From NCBI RefSeq assembly GCF_040954645.1, contig NC_092812.1, forward strand, positions 5,873,001 to 5,937,000: a stretch of 64,000 bases of DNA, given 5' to 3'. A program made the position numbers and the translations under genes. Under the pieces are notes generated by a model. It was not told the DNA's origin. It searched no databases and saw only the letters and a list, made by a program, of their open reading frames with translations. This DNA is from Diabrotica undecimpunctata. Taxonomy: Eukaryota; Arthropoda; Insecta; Coleoptera; Chrysomelidae. Positions 37,279 to 50,341 of the stretch are shown here, in pieces; the stretch's first letter is position 1; every line of letters starts with the position of its first letter.

Positions 37279-38174
37279 TACACTTCCCGTCATATAAAAC
37301 TGGTACACTTTTTTTTTCCATGTAAACCTGGGTTCAGACTGGATACAGTGGTTCGTGAATTAATTCGCTGTTGCCATCAAAGATAACGGACTTGCACTAA
37401 ATCTAATTAAAAAAAAATAAAGTTATTATTAGATAGGTATTATTTTTATCATTAACAACAAAAAACCGTATTTAATAAATTTAATAACCAGAGATAGGGT
37501 TCAGCTAATATCCAAAATATTTTAAGGATCTTTAAACCTAGATTATTGGCACAGGGAACATTGGAATGCATCTACTGTACCTAATTTTTTACTTCAATTA
37601 CCTACCGAATACGAACTGTATTTTATATCAATAAGTTTAGTCACAGGCCAACTAACAAGATTTTATTATTTATTATATGAACGATAACATTAACAAAAAC
37701 TAACATTATACTTTATCCTACGTATATTGTAAAGTGACAGTTACAATCCAATACCTCACTGTAATGTTTTATTATAATAATTTAAAGTTATGTCTAGATT
37801 GATTTTATCTATCACTATATTTGAATTGAAATATTTTCATAAATTATAATCAAACACAAATCAAGGTATGAGTACTTAATTAAGACAATGAAAAATTACA
37901 AAATTAATATGAGAATTTTTTAGGATGCATGTTTAAACAAATTTAATGTGTCTGACTGATCGAGAATGCTCGATGTTTTAGTTTTTAGAATACTCAAAAC
38001 TGGCGGTCTGTCACACAGCCCTGCTCTTAGCTGATTTCATATAATATTTTCGTTGAACTGGCAACAGTGCCCTAGAAATTAGAATGACACATGTGACAAG
38101 ATCAACTTACACAACTTGAAAAACATGATTTTCGGTAATAAGAGTTGTACCAGTTTTTTATGACGCGAACGGTA
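37279..38174. mobile_element. Tc1/mariner-like MITE
   Basis: The ends pair over 29 positions with about 25 matches: TACACTTCCCGTCATATAAA on the left and the complement of a TACCGTTCGCGTCATAAAAA-type end on the right, including terminal TA. The internal 840 bp are non-coding, so this is a non-autonomous element. Confidence 0.75.
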
Positions 38175-38337
38175 CCGTACCATCTATCAGTGGTTTACTG
38201 TAAATATCTTATGTCTTCTGGTCATAGTCTTTTAAGATTTTCTTTTTCTGGTTAGTTGATTAAATCTCTTATTAGATTATTCTTAGCGTGATCTGTAATG
38301 CTGTGTCGATATTTATTTGCACTAAATGTTCTGTTCT

Positions 38338-38465
38338 TCTTCTTATGGTGTTTTGTTCAATTAATAAACGTTGGCGGTTACTTCGGCAAATTTTTCTTTA
38401 TTCTCTGCTGTTTTTATCGGTTCTTCATAATTTAAACTTGTCCAATTTCGCAAGATATTGAAAAT
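38338..38465 (-). pseudogene. RTE LINE C-terminal tail
   Basis: The minus strand reads LRNWTSLNYEEPIKTAEN, KFAEVTANVY and then the AAGAAGAAGAA end typical of the other RTE copies here. It is an extreme 5' truncation with about 40 codons left. Confidence 0.7.
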
Positions 38466-38469
38466 TTGG

Positions 38470-39010
38470 GACAGAAATTATTGGGGTGAAGATAGGGCAA
38501 GCAAAATAAAACGAAACTGTTGCGAACGGCTACTCAGGGGTTATTTGGAGATACTGCAGTATAAACTATAAGAAAATACAGTGATCTATCTACGTTCGGA
38601 AACCAAATAGCTATTCGGGGTCAGAAGAAACAAGAGTTAGCCAAGAGAGGCTGATAGAAAAGATTAAAGACATTTCATTAAAAGCAAGTGGATAAAAGTA
38701 AAATGTGAAGGCCCTCATGATCCGATAAGTATGTTTCATAATCGTATGAGTATTAATACATTTTTTGTTCCCGCTCCCATTTCGAGGTGTTGACTACAGA
38801 CTGTATGGCTCGTCCAACATGCCATAGCATGAAGGATAAGGTAAACGTCACTTTTACAATGTAGACACCTTAACTCCATGGCCTGACGCCAAATTCGAGA
38901 TTGTCGTTCATAATTTATTACATGCCTAGATATTATTTGTAGTTTGTACATTGTTTTATTTGTTCTTAATATTTTTCAAGGAGCATAGTTTGTTGTTCTC
39001 CGCCGATACA
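38470..39010. other. no recognisable feature
   Basis: No coding motif supported; weakly retroelement-like composition only. Confidence 0.25.
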
Positions 39011-39610
39011 TATACAGGGTGGTCCTTAAGTAATTGTACAAATAAAAACCGTAGATTCTGCACTTTAAAATATTACGATTTAAGCCAACTTGATTTAATA
39101 AAATGTTGATATTAAGAAAGATACAGGGTGTTAAAGTGGAAATTTAAAATCTTATTTTTCGCTATAACTTTTATGTTTGTAAATGTATTTGGACAAAAAT
39201 TTACAGTTAAATGCTTTTAAGTGGGATAAATTAAAATTTTATACTTACTTTACTGTAACTAATAGAGGGCGCCACATATGCCACATGTGTGGCATACATT
39301 TTGCGCTTAACTTTTTTGCTCGTAAGGTTAGCTCTATTTATCTTAAAAAATATCAAAGATACATTATTTCTACAAAGAAAAGGTATACTTGTTAGTAACC
39401 TGAAAATTCAACCGTTTTCGAGATAAATGCATTTTATAAGTCAGCTGCACAATAATTCTTAGTTTGATATTTGTGTAGTAAAACACTGAATACCTGTAGA
39501 TAAGCATAATTCATCGTTTATTCTTAATAAAACAACTCAAAGATGATAATTTAACATCACAAAATGCTTTGTTATGGGTGGTAAATGTCTTATTGGAGAA
39601 AATATATTTC

Positions 39611-39690
39611 ATCTTCTTCTTTAGGTGCCTAATTCAGACGTTGGCCGTCATCATGTTTACAATTTCCCTTTGCTATCGCTTCTTAAGTTT
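39611..39690 (-). pseudogene. RTE LINE 3' end, very short
   Basis: On the minus strand, ATGATGACGGCCAACGTCTG and CACCTAAAGAAGAAG match the last ~50 bp of the copies ending at 20835 and 63835 (GCCAACGTTCGG / TAAGAAGAAG). Only the 3' terminus is present. Confidence 0.55.
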
Positions 39691-39861
39691 CTATAATGGC
39701 GTTGTATTACTTTTTCTATATTGTAAAATGCTAAAAACTCAAAATATGTGGTTTATGCAAGATGGTCTACCACCACATTCTAGAGAGAAGGCAGTTGGAA
39801 CATACTTAAATACAACTTTTCTGTACGTTTGATTGGTCGTGGTAGTCATATTCCTTGACAC

Positions 39862-40588
39862 TGTGGTGAGATATTAATATAATTAATATAATATAGTGAA
39901 TACTCATTATTCACTACGTAAATTGTTCACCCATTTTTATTAGGACAAATAGAAACTAGAGCACAGGTATTGAATAACACATATGTGTCCTGTTTCATAA
40001 TACTTTTGCTACAAATCTAACCTCTGCTTCTGTTTCTTGTGCCCTCTGGTTTGGAAGCAGAGGACGACCACGAATGAGATGGATTGATGATGTGGAAGAA
40101 GACCTACAGATTCTAGGGGTTAGAAGACGGAGGGAAGTTGCCAGGAATCGACAGGAGTGGCGACTTCTTTGTGAGCAGGCCAAGATCCACAACGGATTGT
40201 TGAGCCACTTGTGATGATGATGACAAATCTAACCTGAAAGACCCAGCATTTTTACAAAGACATCATCGTTATCCTTATAACCGATATTGTTATAAATATA
40301 GTAAACACACAGGCAATTTAGTTCAGCATAATATTAGTTCGTTAGTAAATTATAATAGTCCATTTGTTCGAGATGTAATTATAGTTACTCGTAAGCTGTA
40401 ACGTAATCATGTAAATAAGTAATGTCATCGATAGGTTATTCCGTGTGTATATAAGTAACCAATGAACGAGATACATCACAGTTTATTACATTATTTAACT
40501 TCTGCGACAAATAAGATGTAGTTCCATAATATACCATAAGATTTGGATATGTATCCAAAATAATATATTTATCCATTATACATTATAA
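39862..40588. mobile_element. LTR-like insertion inside the mariner transposase
   Basis: About 730 bp begin with TGTGGTGAGATATT and end ...TATAACCAC, a short inverted match (TGTGGT/ACCAC) as in solo LTRs. It holds a TATATAAG promoter-like motif near 40450. No clear target duplication and no coding region were seen, so solo LTR is a tentative call. Confidence 0.4.
40024..40222 (+). pseudogene. LINE 3' tail with 13-bp target duplication
   Basis: An exact duplication ACAAATCTAACCT flanks it (40011-40023 and 40223-40235). It encodes RGRPRMRWIDDVEEDLQILG, REVARNRQEWRLLCEQAK and a stop, then ends in GATGATGATG. That is the C-terminus of an RTE-like endonuclease-RT with a GAT-type 3' repeat, a subfamily distinct from the AAGAAG copies. 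It is nested inside the LTR-like insert. Confidence 0.8.
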
Positions 40589-41329
40589 CCACCACGTAGC
40601 CCCGAATTTAATTTGCTTGATTTTGGTGTATAGGGCGCATTAAATCAACGTGTTATAAGAATCCCGTAAACATTCGCACGCAACTATGGGAAGAAATAAC
40701 TACTGCAGCAGTTTCTTTAGAACCAATGATGCTATTTAATATGAAACGATCTTTTATGGAATATATTGACAAATGAATTAAAGAAAATGGAGGACATATC
40801 GAACACTTACCTTTTTAACTATTTTTTAATTTGGTTTGTAAACAAAATGTTTTGACTATGACTTAAACATAAAACGTAAAATGTTTGTTGTAAAATCCTA
40901 TTATTCTGTTATTTTGTCAAATCCTGTTATTAATTATCCTGCTGATACATTTATTTTATTTAATATTTCGTTAACTATTAACTTTAGTTGAAGGTGTTTT
41001 ATACCAAAATTCAGAAATATTAATGTTTTTGTCTATTTTTTCTTCGTTGCCTGGAGTAATTGCCTTAGATCAGAAATATGCAGCTAATTTTTAAAATTCG
41101 ATTATCTCAAAAACTGTTGAGTTTTAAAGTTATTAACAAGTATTCCTTTTTTTTTTTGTTAAAATAATGTGTCTTTACTATTTTTTATCCCAAATACAGG
41201 TAACTTAAAGAGCAAAAAAGTTAAGTGCAAATTTATACCACATATGTGGCATAAGTGGTGCCCTCTATCAGTTACATTAATGTGTGCATTAATCACACTT
41301 ATAATAATGAAATGTCACGAATATAGTTC

Positions 41330-42140
41330 TGGGTTCGTAATAATTTGTAATAAACAAAACCTATCATTTATAAATATCTTAAATTCATAACAAACAAGAA
41401 AGAAAATAACTTAAAAATATAAACGAAACTTTTAGTAGTAAACGTAGGAATAACTAATAACTATTGTATCGCCTTGCATTTCCCCAATAGAATATCTTCC
41501 ACTGCTTTTTATAAAATGTTCCACCGTTAAGACATCAAACTGTAGATGAATTGTCAGATTAACTTTTTGAAAAACCCTCGTTGGTCATAATATGCGTTTT
41601 AAGCTAAACACAACGTAGCATTCAAATTGAGCAATTTCCAAGAACACAAATATATTACCTGGAAATTTCCAATTAAATACCATTAAAATGGAAATAATAG
41701 AATTCCCGAAACAACCTTGTTTTTTATTTTGAACTTTTATTTACAATCAATTTCTACATGAGAGTTTTAAGTAAATGTGAATGAATTTGTAAATAGGTAA
41801 TAGTTTCGAAATAACTTAGTCGCTTTGTGATCGACTTTGTTTAATTTTTTTTTTAAATAAAATTCATATTCACATATAAATACCAACTTCTTTACAGAAA
41901 ATAATAATTCTAGACTCAGCAACCTAATGTAAACTACAATTGTGAAAAACAAACTTGCCATAATAATAATAATATAGTTATTAGGTACATACCTACTTAG
42001 AAAATTATAACCAGGAAGGACGAAGGATCTCACAGGTAGTCTCCGAATGTAGCAACATGAAATCTCTAGAACTGTACCTATTAGTTATTATTTTAAAGAA
42101 ATATTTTTATTCTGAATCACTTCCTGTTATTAATTCACTA
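41330..42140. other. A+T-rich stretch, nothing recognised
   Basis: No coding motif supported. Confidence 0.3.
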
Positions 42141-42151
42141 TCACTACTGTC

Positions 42152-43422
42152 TTATCCTGGAGTAATGATAATGGGATCGATAAGAACATCAACACGCGTG
42201 TCTACGTCCCACATTTTATCTTCTTTCTGTGTATGTTTAATGTATGACTGCCAGTTGGAAGCGGTTATATTTTGTATGGCTTGGTCTAATAATAATTTGA
42301 CATCTTTTAATTTAAAGGTTTTATTCTTTTGCGCTACCTTATTTTTTATTTGTGCCCATATTAGCTCGATGGGATTCAATTCTCAATGATACGGTGGAGT
42401 TCTTAATACGGTGATGCCATGCTCGCGTGCTATTTCGTCTACTGCAAATCTGAACTCTTATGTTCGCGCACTATATCAAGTAATTGAACCTTTATCATGG
42501 ATTCATCAAAATCTATATTTTTACTTCTTAACGAATCTATGATATCTGCCTTTCGAGATGCAGAAGTCGGTATTTTTTCCATACGACGGCTGTGATAAGG
42601 TGCATTGTCATTCATGTGAATTCATATCCTCATGATAATCGCCCGTTTTGATTGAGGTAAACACATTTAAACCATCTTGTAAAAACCCTGAATCACTTCC
42701 AATGTGCGTTATAATGAGACGTCTTCCTTTGCCCGAGGGTGCTTTTAAGCCGGTTGAAAGTCCCTCAATGAAAGCCTGTCGCGCACTTTTAATATTCAAG
42801 TCTTGCCATACTTTGGATTTCGTATGACCCTCATTCAACCACGTTTCGTCCATATAATAAATTTTTTTACCAAGTCGTCTAAAATCACGAATTTTTTGCA
42901 AATATTTTCTCCGCCATATCACTAAAATTCGTCTCTATCGATCAACAAACTTTTCCGATTTCTCTTCACATACCGAAAGTCCATTTCATGTAAAGTTCTT
43001 TGTAATATTCTCATGGATATTTTATTTAAAGTCTCATCTGCGTCTGCATTAACTTCTCGTTGAATAGCCTTTAACGTGGGCAGTTCGTTCCTAAAATAAA
43101 ATCCATGAACTTTTCTTCGGATTATACTTTTCGTACTATCGTCCAATACAATTTTTGCACGTCCTTTATGGATTGGTTTTTGGATAGGTTTGTTACCTTG
43201 AATTATTCGGAAAACAGTACGAGCCGATACTTTCGTTAAATCTCCAGACAATGTCGCGACGTCCTCTATAAGCATATCTGGATATCTTCTACGCAATCCC
43301 TCATAAATCGATTTTATCATTTGCTTTTTTCTCACAGATAACCACCTTTTTTTATTTTGTTTATTAACAGATGTACTGCACGTTGGTTTTGATGCCATGA
43401 TGTTACCCGACGGTACGCTCAT
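42152..43422 (-). pseudogene. Tc1/IS630-type DDE transposase, broken
   Basis: From ATG 43422: an N-terminal HTH block (LSVRKKQMIKSIYEGLRRR, VATLSGDLTKVSARTVFRII), then from 42922 YYMDETWLNEGHTKSKVWQD (first Asp), SARQAFIEGLSTGLKAPSG and IITHIGSDSGF. After a gap containing NDNAPYHSRRMEKIP (second Asp, ~42600) comes HGITVLRTPPYH, a TGA, then ELNPIELIWAQIKNKVAQ (catalytic Glu), ending at 42152. Damage: a shift near 42922, one near 42605, one near 42460, and the TGA near 42386. The family is common in insects as single-ORF Tc1-like elements. TIRs were not identified. Confidence 0.8.
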
Positions 43423-43429
43423 GAAATAC

Positions 43430-45580
43430 TACCACCCACCAGATTTAATGGTTATTTGTGGGTGAGTTTTCACAATGTTGCCGTATTGCATTAAGAATAT
43501 TACTTTCGAAAAGAAATAACGGTGTCCGCCTGCCTCTCTATTGGCATTCAGGGTATACGTCAATGGCACGGATAAGCTGCGGTACTAAATAATAAATTTC
43601 GCAACAAGGCGAGTGTACCTTCTCTAGTTCGGACTTCCAACAGATGTAACCGTCAAAAATGATAATTGAGAAGTGGTTTTGTGTGCTAATAAAGAAATAA
43701 ATATATAGCCGCTTACCACCGAGTGTTAACGAACTACAAAATGTCTGCCCTGACAATCCTATTGAATTTATAGTAGCTTATAGTTATAGCTTAACTCATT
43801 GACGTTATCTGTACAAAGAAAAAACACTTACCTTTGAAATAGGGTGTATTAATTGTAGCATGCAGTAGAAGAGTAGCATCTACGCGTCGCGACGCAATGG
43901 ACGCATACGTCCTGGTCAAACTAGTAGAGATGCTTACATCCAGATGTCTCGATTCAATAGTGTCTTTTCTTGGTATAAAATAGTCAGAAAACCTCTAACC
44001 AAACTTCTTAGGTAGTCCGTAGATAGTGGGTCAAGTGCATCCCCATAAATCAGCGTTATTGTATTGCGCTCTTGAAAGACCATAATTTAACTGAATGGTT
44101 CACAGAAATTTAATATTTTGTAGCGTTTTTTGTCCTAGCACATAAATAACAAAGACAAGTGAATTTCTTTGAACTTAAAAATATTACTGAATAAAAGAAA
44201 ATTAATATACTGTAATCTTTTAATAATATAATTAAACAAGATCATATTATAATAAAGTAATAAAAATATTGAATGTAAAATATGTAAATAAATACTAAAT
44301 ACTTTCCCAAACACCGTAAGATGAACAATTCCATGGCTTACTGATTTACCTAAAGTAAGGTAAACTTTAAGACGACAAATAGGGAATTGTTTAGAACAGC
44401 CATGAATAAAGTACAAATTATGACCTAAATCCTTAGCATTAAGAAAAAATACGAAAAATAAATAAGGTTCTGATGAAAGAAAAAGAGATAAAATATATAA
44501 ATCAATACCGATAATGGGTTCTAGAAAAAGTTAGTAAGAATAAGACAATGACAATCTAAAAATATTGATCAGTATTATTTTAGATAAATGCCAAATAAAA
44601 TGAAAATCCCGAAGAGAGTAATAGGTGCGACAATGAGATCCCAGTTGTATCGCTGTTATTAAATATTATTATTGAGGAATTCACATCAGATTCCACAATA
44701 AAAATGGAAAATAATCTTTTATTATTCTTTAGAGTAGTATGTGACTGTTAAATAAATTTTGCAGTCATATTGAAGTGCACGCAGAAACTAAAAGTAAGCA
44801 TTTAAGTATCTGTTCTGACACTCAGCATTGTCAGTCCTCTTGCCTCCCGAACAATAATCTAAAAATTATTTTGGGAATACAAATTGGGATTATCTATTAC
44901 AGATAGATCGATAAAAAAATACAAACACTGATGAAACGAGAGCAGTGGCAATGGGCAGTGTAAATTCATTGAATTGGTTGGCGATTAATAAGGAATGGAA
45001 GAAAATGTTGACCAGTGATATAATAAGAAGCTTTAGACTTCTTGTGCACCTTATTACCGGGTATTAGTATCTTGGATATCGATGATATAAAATTAAAGAA
45101 GTAAGGGAACGACGTGTTTTTCTGGACGTTTGTACCTTTGGACAACTTCAGTATTTCGAAAACTACAGACAGTATGAAGTTAAAAAGCGTCAACTATAAT
45201 ATCAACTATACTTTATGTAGAGTTAATAACAGTGTGTAAACAACGTGTTTGTTTCTGTGTGTTTACAGCTCCGAGATTATTTTGAAGAGTTTTATTGATA
45301 AAAGTAAGTTTATTAGCAATATTCACCAACTTTTATTTTGACAATATCTGTAGTTATTGCAAAACTTTTGATATCACTATAAAGAGTAATAATAATCTAG
45401 ATAATACTTATACATTCTATTTTTAGTTGCATCCTAACCTAAAATAGATTAGCATGTTTAAAACTTTAAATCTCCGCTGCTTGTACCTGTGGACACACCG
45501 TTGCTTGTACCTCTGGACGTGTCCAAAGTACAGGAGCTTTTTTGACGTGAGTATTTTGTGTAACGAGAATTATTTTTTAA
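43430..45580. other. intergenic, nothing recognised
   Basis: Two kilobases of A+T-rich DNA with short ORFs lacking family motifs. The phrase TTGTACCTNTGGAC recurs at about 45130, 45482 and 45509, without a clear unit. Confidence 0.3.
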
Positions 45581-45584
45581 AATA

Positions 45585-46250
45585 CTTCGCAGTAAACTTA
45601 GTAGAAAACGAGAACATGTACCCCAAGAGTCATTGAAAGAGACATTACATGAAGTTTTGACGAATAATTCATCTATAGGTAGTGTGGCGAACAAATGTAA
45701 TATAAGTAAATCCACGTTACACAATTATATGAAAAAGCAACAATTTGGTTACTAGTATAAATAATGTCATAGTTTCGCCACCAAACTACTGTTTTCATAG
45801 TTTTTAGTGTTGCAGAAGAGAAGCAACTGTTTGATTATCTAAAAAAAGCTGCCTATCTTCATTTGGAACTTAATTGAAAGAAAACTAGAAAATTGGTATT
45901 TAATTATGCCACAGTCTTGGGTAAAAATATACCAGATTCGTGGCAAGACAAGCAAATGGTAGGCCTAGAATGGCTAGTTCAATATAGAAGAGCCACTTCT
46001 TTTAATAAACACAATGTTGATCAATTTTTTATTAATTACACTAATGTTATGAACACCTATCAATTTAGCCCTAAACGTATATATAACTTGGATGAAACTT
46101 CAAATTTTACAGTATACAAACCATCTAAAATATTAGCGCCTAAGACTATTAAACAACTTGGTAGTTTCCCTACATTATTTAATCCCTTGTTGTTTCTAAA
46201 TATTCACTTTAAGTTGGTTAGGGCATTGAATGAAACGAATGAATGTATGG
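45585..46250 (+). pseudogene. pogo-like transposase N-terminal part
   Basis: A Psq-type HTH (ESLKETLHEVLTNNSSIGSV, CNISKSTLHNYMKK, 45630-45735) is followed by a possible intron, a CENP-B-like segment (EEKQLFDYLKKAAYL, then WQDKQMVGLEWL and RATSFNKHNVDQFF) and the start of the DDE domain (RIYNLDETSNFTVYKPSKI, about 46075-46135). The similarity ends soon after, so the second and third catalytic residues are missing. There are stops at LN*KK and elsewhere. It belongs to a different subfamily from the copy at 25.6 kb. Confidence 0.65.
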
Positions 46251-46677
46251 TTTTTTATCAATCTACTGATTCTTGTGATACTGACGTTTACATTATATTT
46301 TTAATCTACCTCTATGCGAAGTACTATTTTGTTAACAAATGCTTTTTTTTTGTGGCATTGACTTTCGTCATTCAGCCAGTCTCGAAAGGTTATAATATAT
46401 TCCTTAAAAAAGTATACACAGATAAGTACAGATTATTTCTCTCAGACAAATGCACAGCGATATCCCTAAAACGAAATAGACGAATAATTAATAGAAGAAC
46501 ACGTCGAAGGAAAATACAAGGACACTCGCTTCTCGTCTAGGGGTCCGTCAAGACATTTATTTTAACAGACAAACAATACTGGACCACGGATAAGGTATTG
46601 TTACATATAGGATAAACAAAGGGTACAAGTCTAACCCTATACACGCTCATGAAAATTTTCATGAACGAGTACCAGAT

Positions 46678-49600
46678 TTATAAAGCTATGCATGTGTCTG
46701 ACAAAAATTCTATAATTAAATTATATATTGTTACAGAACCTATGGCTAACAAGGACTGTATATTATATGGAGCGTAGGTATTGCATTTAGTTAATTTTGT
46801 ATACAGGGAGTTTGAATGCTGAATAAATTTAGGACATTCAAAGAAGATGTGATCGAGGTCACCTAGCTTGCCGCAATGTTTGCAACTATCATCATCGATG
46901 AAGATAGTTGCAGATTTATTTAATTTTAAATAAATGGCATGGGTAGCATGCATGTCCAAATCGTATTCGATTTATAGTAGTAATATATTTACGAGGAGCT
47001 TTGAAATTCTGAAACCAGGTTGTTTGAGGTAGAGTTGGTTGTAAAGAGGTATACCTTTTATGGTTTGTAGAACAGTAATGTTTCCATTGCTCTTTCCATC
47101 TAAGTTGCTGATTTTTTTTGAAAATCGTAGTAACATCTGATGTGTTAAGCATATATTTCAACGTAGAGCCAGTTGTTACACTCATTTTAGCCAAGTGATC
47201 TACATATTCATTGTGTTTGAGACCAATATGTGCTTTGACCCAAATAAATTTTATGTTGATTCCAGTCGATGATAAATGATACAATCGGTCTTTTATTTCA
47301 AATATGTAGGGGTTGCTAAATGTTGAGGGCAATTCAATGTTTTTTATGCTCTGCAAAACTGAAAGGCAATCTGACAGAATTAAGATATGTCTATTACAGG
47401 TGTTTTTAACATATTTAAGAGCTTCAAGTATAGCTATTGATTCCGCTGAAAAGATTGAAAATTCATATGGTAGTTTATACTTGAATTCTACGTTTGTAGC
47501 AGGTAAAAAGTATGCGCATCCAGTCCCTTCTGTTGTTTTTGATGCGTCCGTGTATATTACTGTGGCTTCCCTATAATCCTGCAGTAGAGATATTAGAAGA
47601 TTGCTACTCATAATGGTGTTCTCACTATAAGTGGGTATTATAACCTGAGTTCTGTGGAATAAAGAATAGTAGTCTAAGCTTCTGTCAACCGTGTCCAATT
47701 TCTTGAAAAAAATAGGATTATTCTGTAATGCCATGCATAAAGGCGGGGAAGGTTTTTTCTCCCAATATTTGTTTGTAAGATCTGACTCGTTAAGTTGACG
47801 GACGCTTGAAAATAACTGGGAGTTAGTTAATAGAATTTTAAGAAGGCTTTTTTCACTTAAAAAATTTCTTCTATTTTCCAGGGGTAGCTCAGCGGCTTCA
47901 ACATATAAGGGTTGTATAGGGGTTGATCTCATAGCACCTAAACATACCCTCATAATAGAATTTTGAAACGTGTCGATTTTTCTTAAAAGGTTCTTAGAGG
48001 CGGAACCATAAATAGTAGCACCGTAATCTAGAATAGATCGTATATATGCGCAATAAAACAACAAGGATGTTTCTACATCGCAACCCCACCACGTTTTAGT
48101 TGTCATTCGGAGGAAATTGCTGCCTAAAAGGCTTTGTATACAGGTTTCATATTTTTTGTTTTCTGTATAGATGCAGAAATCGTCGGCATACTGTACGATT
48201 TTGAATGAACTGTTATTTATTTGGATGTTATGTATGTCAGAGCTGTACATATTGAATGAGATTGGAGATAAAACTGAGCCTTGTGGTATACCTTGATAAT
48301 TATCTCGCGGTCCAATTAGCTTGTTATTATGATCTCTTACATAGATGATCCTCTTTGTGTAAAATCCAATTATTGTATCCACGAATGCGATTGGCATATG
48401 AAATAAATTAACCATTTATAATTTATTAAGAATAGTCCTGTTAAATAGTTGTTTCTGGTTAAGGTATTTTGTACATCTACCACAATGGTTGTTAGAGCAT
48501 CTAGTGTTCCAAAGCTTCTTTTATAACCAAACTGATTTTCTGGTAGCAAATTATTTTTTTGTAACCACCAATCCAGTTTAAATTTTATGAGTCTCTCTAG
48601 AGTTTTAAAAACACAGGAAAGTAACTATATTGGTCTGTATGAATTTGCAATATTTGGATCTTTACCAGACTTTAGGATAGGAACCACAATGGCGTTTTTA
48701 AATGAATCAATAACGATGTTATTTTAAATGATGTCATTAAATACCTGTAACAGCAGATCTTTAGCGGCTCTTGGTAGGTTGATTAACATAGGGTATTTGA
48801 TTTAATCAATCCCTGGGGAGGTATTATTGCAATTTTTGAGAGCGAAATCTAATTCAGATTTAGTGAAAGGTTTCAACAAAAAGTGATTGGATTGGTGACT
48901 TTGTTCGGATTGGTTAGAGAAATATTGAACCCAGGGAGGAGAAACTTTATTAAAGAAGTCATCTAAAACTTCATTGCTGAAAGGTTTTATACTATTCTGC
49001 GGTTTTCGATTCATTTTGTTGGCCTGTGACCATATTTGCTTAGAAGAGGTATTTTTGTTTAAATTGGAGCACCATTTGATCCAACTGGATTTAGCTTTTT
49101 GCTTCAACTGCTTTTTTGTTCGAGCAGTAACTTCCTGACATTTTAAGTAGTTATCAAAACTCGATGGAAGTTTGTAAGCTTTTAAAGCCTTTTTTCTTTC
49201 ATTAATTATTATATCACATTCAGGGTCCCACCATGGTGGTGGGGGACGATTTTTGAGTTTAAGAATTTTATATTGAGGGATAGATTTTGAAGCAGATTCA
49301 TTAATACAATTAATAAGAAAACTATAATTTTCGTAAGTGTTTAAAGAGATACTATAGTTGACAAACATTTTTTCTATTAAGGATGTATAAAGTGACCAAT
49401 TGGCTTTATTGATATTCCATTTGCTTTTTGGATAAATTGTTTCATGTGATGTGTTAGTTGTGGAAAGGTTCATGGTTATAGCAAAATGATTTGACCCTAA
49501 GGTATAAGATACGGACCAGGAAACTTTACTGGCTAGATTAGCTGTACAGAGAGAAATGTCAATCATAGATTTCTGAGTACCATATTTGGAAAGATATGTG

Positions 49601-50130
49601 GGTTCCCCATTATTCAAAATAATAAGATCTAGGTCCTCGACACTGCTGACGATTTGATGACCTGCAGCATCATTGTGCAGTGAGCCCCATAAAGAGTTAT
49701 GAGCATTCATATCCCCTCCAATTATACAAGGTGATGTAACTTGAGAGAAGATATTTTTCCAATCATCTTTAGAAGTATGGACTTTAGGAGGCCTATACAC
49801 AGGCAAGAAACTTAATTCTAAATTGTTAAATTTAACGGAGATGCCACAAACTAAAATTTTATCATTGAAATTTTTAGTAATATTCACTTGACAGAATGAG
49901 ATAGAAGTTTTAATCAAAATTGCTACACCGGCATATCCATCGTATCTATCCTGGCGGATTATATTATAATCTTTAAATATATAGTTTTGATTTGGTTTGA
50001 ACCATGTTTCACTTAACAACGCTATATCAATGTTTTCAGCTGTTAAAAAATGAACTAAACTATTTTTATTGGATGCAACGGACCTTCCGTTTCATTGTAA
50101 AATTCTCAGAGTTGTTTGTCCTTGGAAAAC
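46678..50130 (-). pseudogene. I-clade LINE ORF2: endonuclease, RT, RNase H, zinc finger
   Basis: Minus-strand order: LRILQ*NGRSVASN (a TGA replaces the Trp before the conserved Asn), LLSETWF, GGDMNAHNSLWG, GSNHFAIT (usually SDH), NNTSPGID (48802-50019); RPI..LLSCVFKTLERLIKF; GIPQGSVLSPISFNMY; QYADDFCIY; TKTWWGCDVETSLLFY; CLGAMRSTPI; RNase H with IYTDAS, AESIAILEAL, LSDCLSVL and WVKAHIGLKHNEYVDHLA; and a C-terminal zinc finger CKHCGKLGDLDHIFFEC. Stops fall near 48802, 48725 and 48630, with frameshifts near 48415 and 46940. About 90-110 codons seem deleted in frame between YADD and WWG. The RNase H plus endonuclease combination places it in the I superfamily. Confidence 0.85.
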
Positions 50131-50341
50131 CTTATTTACTGAAGATGTCCTCCAACATCTGATTCTAACGAATAAGTAAAAAGTGGTAAAATAAAGTAAG
50201 TGAAAACGTTCATATTTGTTTTTTTAATAGTACATTTTGACCTTGGATTAATGTTTAAATAAGAAATACTGCCAGAAAAAAGTTCCATTTGAATTACATA
50301 ATTTAGATAAATAATTTTGATTTTGATATATGCTAAGAATT

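Larger units (their letters stand above)
39731..40820 (+). pseudogene. Tc1/mariner-type transposase C-terminal half, interrupted
   Basis: MWFMQDGLPPHSREKAVGTY (the second catalytic Asp in QDG) runs to RGSHIP at about 39857. After an insert of about 730 bp the frame resumes near 40589 with RSPEFNLLDFGV, MLFNMKRSFMEYIDK and ENGGHIEHL. These are the end motifs of insect mariner-like transposases. There are stops at LDFGV*, K*I and elsewhere. The N-terminal DNA-binding half is not recognisable. Confidence 0.75.
39013..41290 (+). mobile_element. mariner-like element relic with nested insertions
   Basis: It starts with TACAGGGTGGTCC and carries long internal inverted repeats (39252-39368 against 41161-41277) with blocks such as GCGCTTAACTTTTTTGCTC and its diverged complement. 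Between them lie the remains of a transposase (39731-40820), an RTE tail, and an LTR-like insert that itself holds a LINE tail. The right terminus is not defined, so the end coordinate is approximate. Confidence 0.6.

Noticed and set aside
42057..42389. Plus-strand ORF of 110 residues
   Set aside because: It is antisense to the Tc1-type transposase C-terminus.
45475..45530. Repeated phrase around CTTGTACCTNTGGAC
   Set aside because: Two close copies and one distant similar word are not enough to call a tandem or CRISPR-like array.
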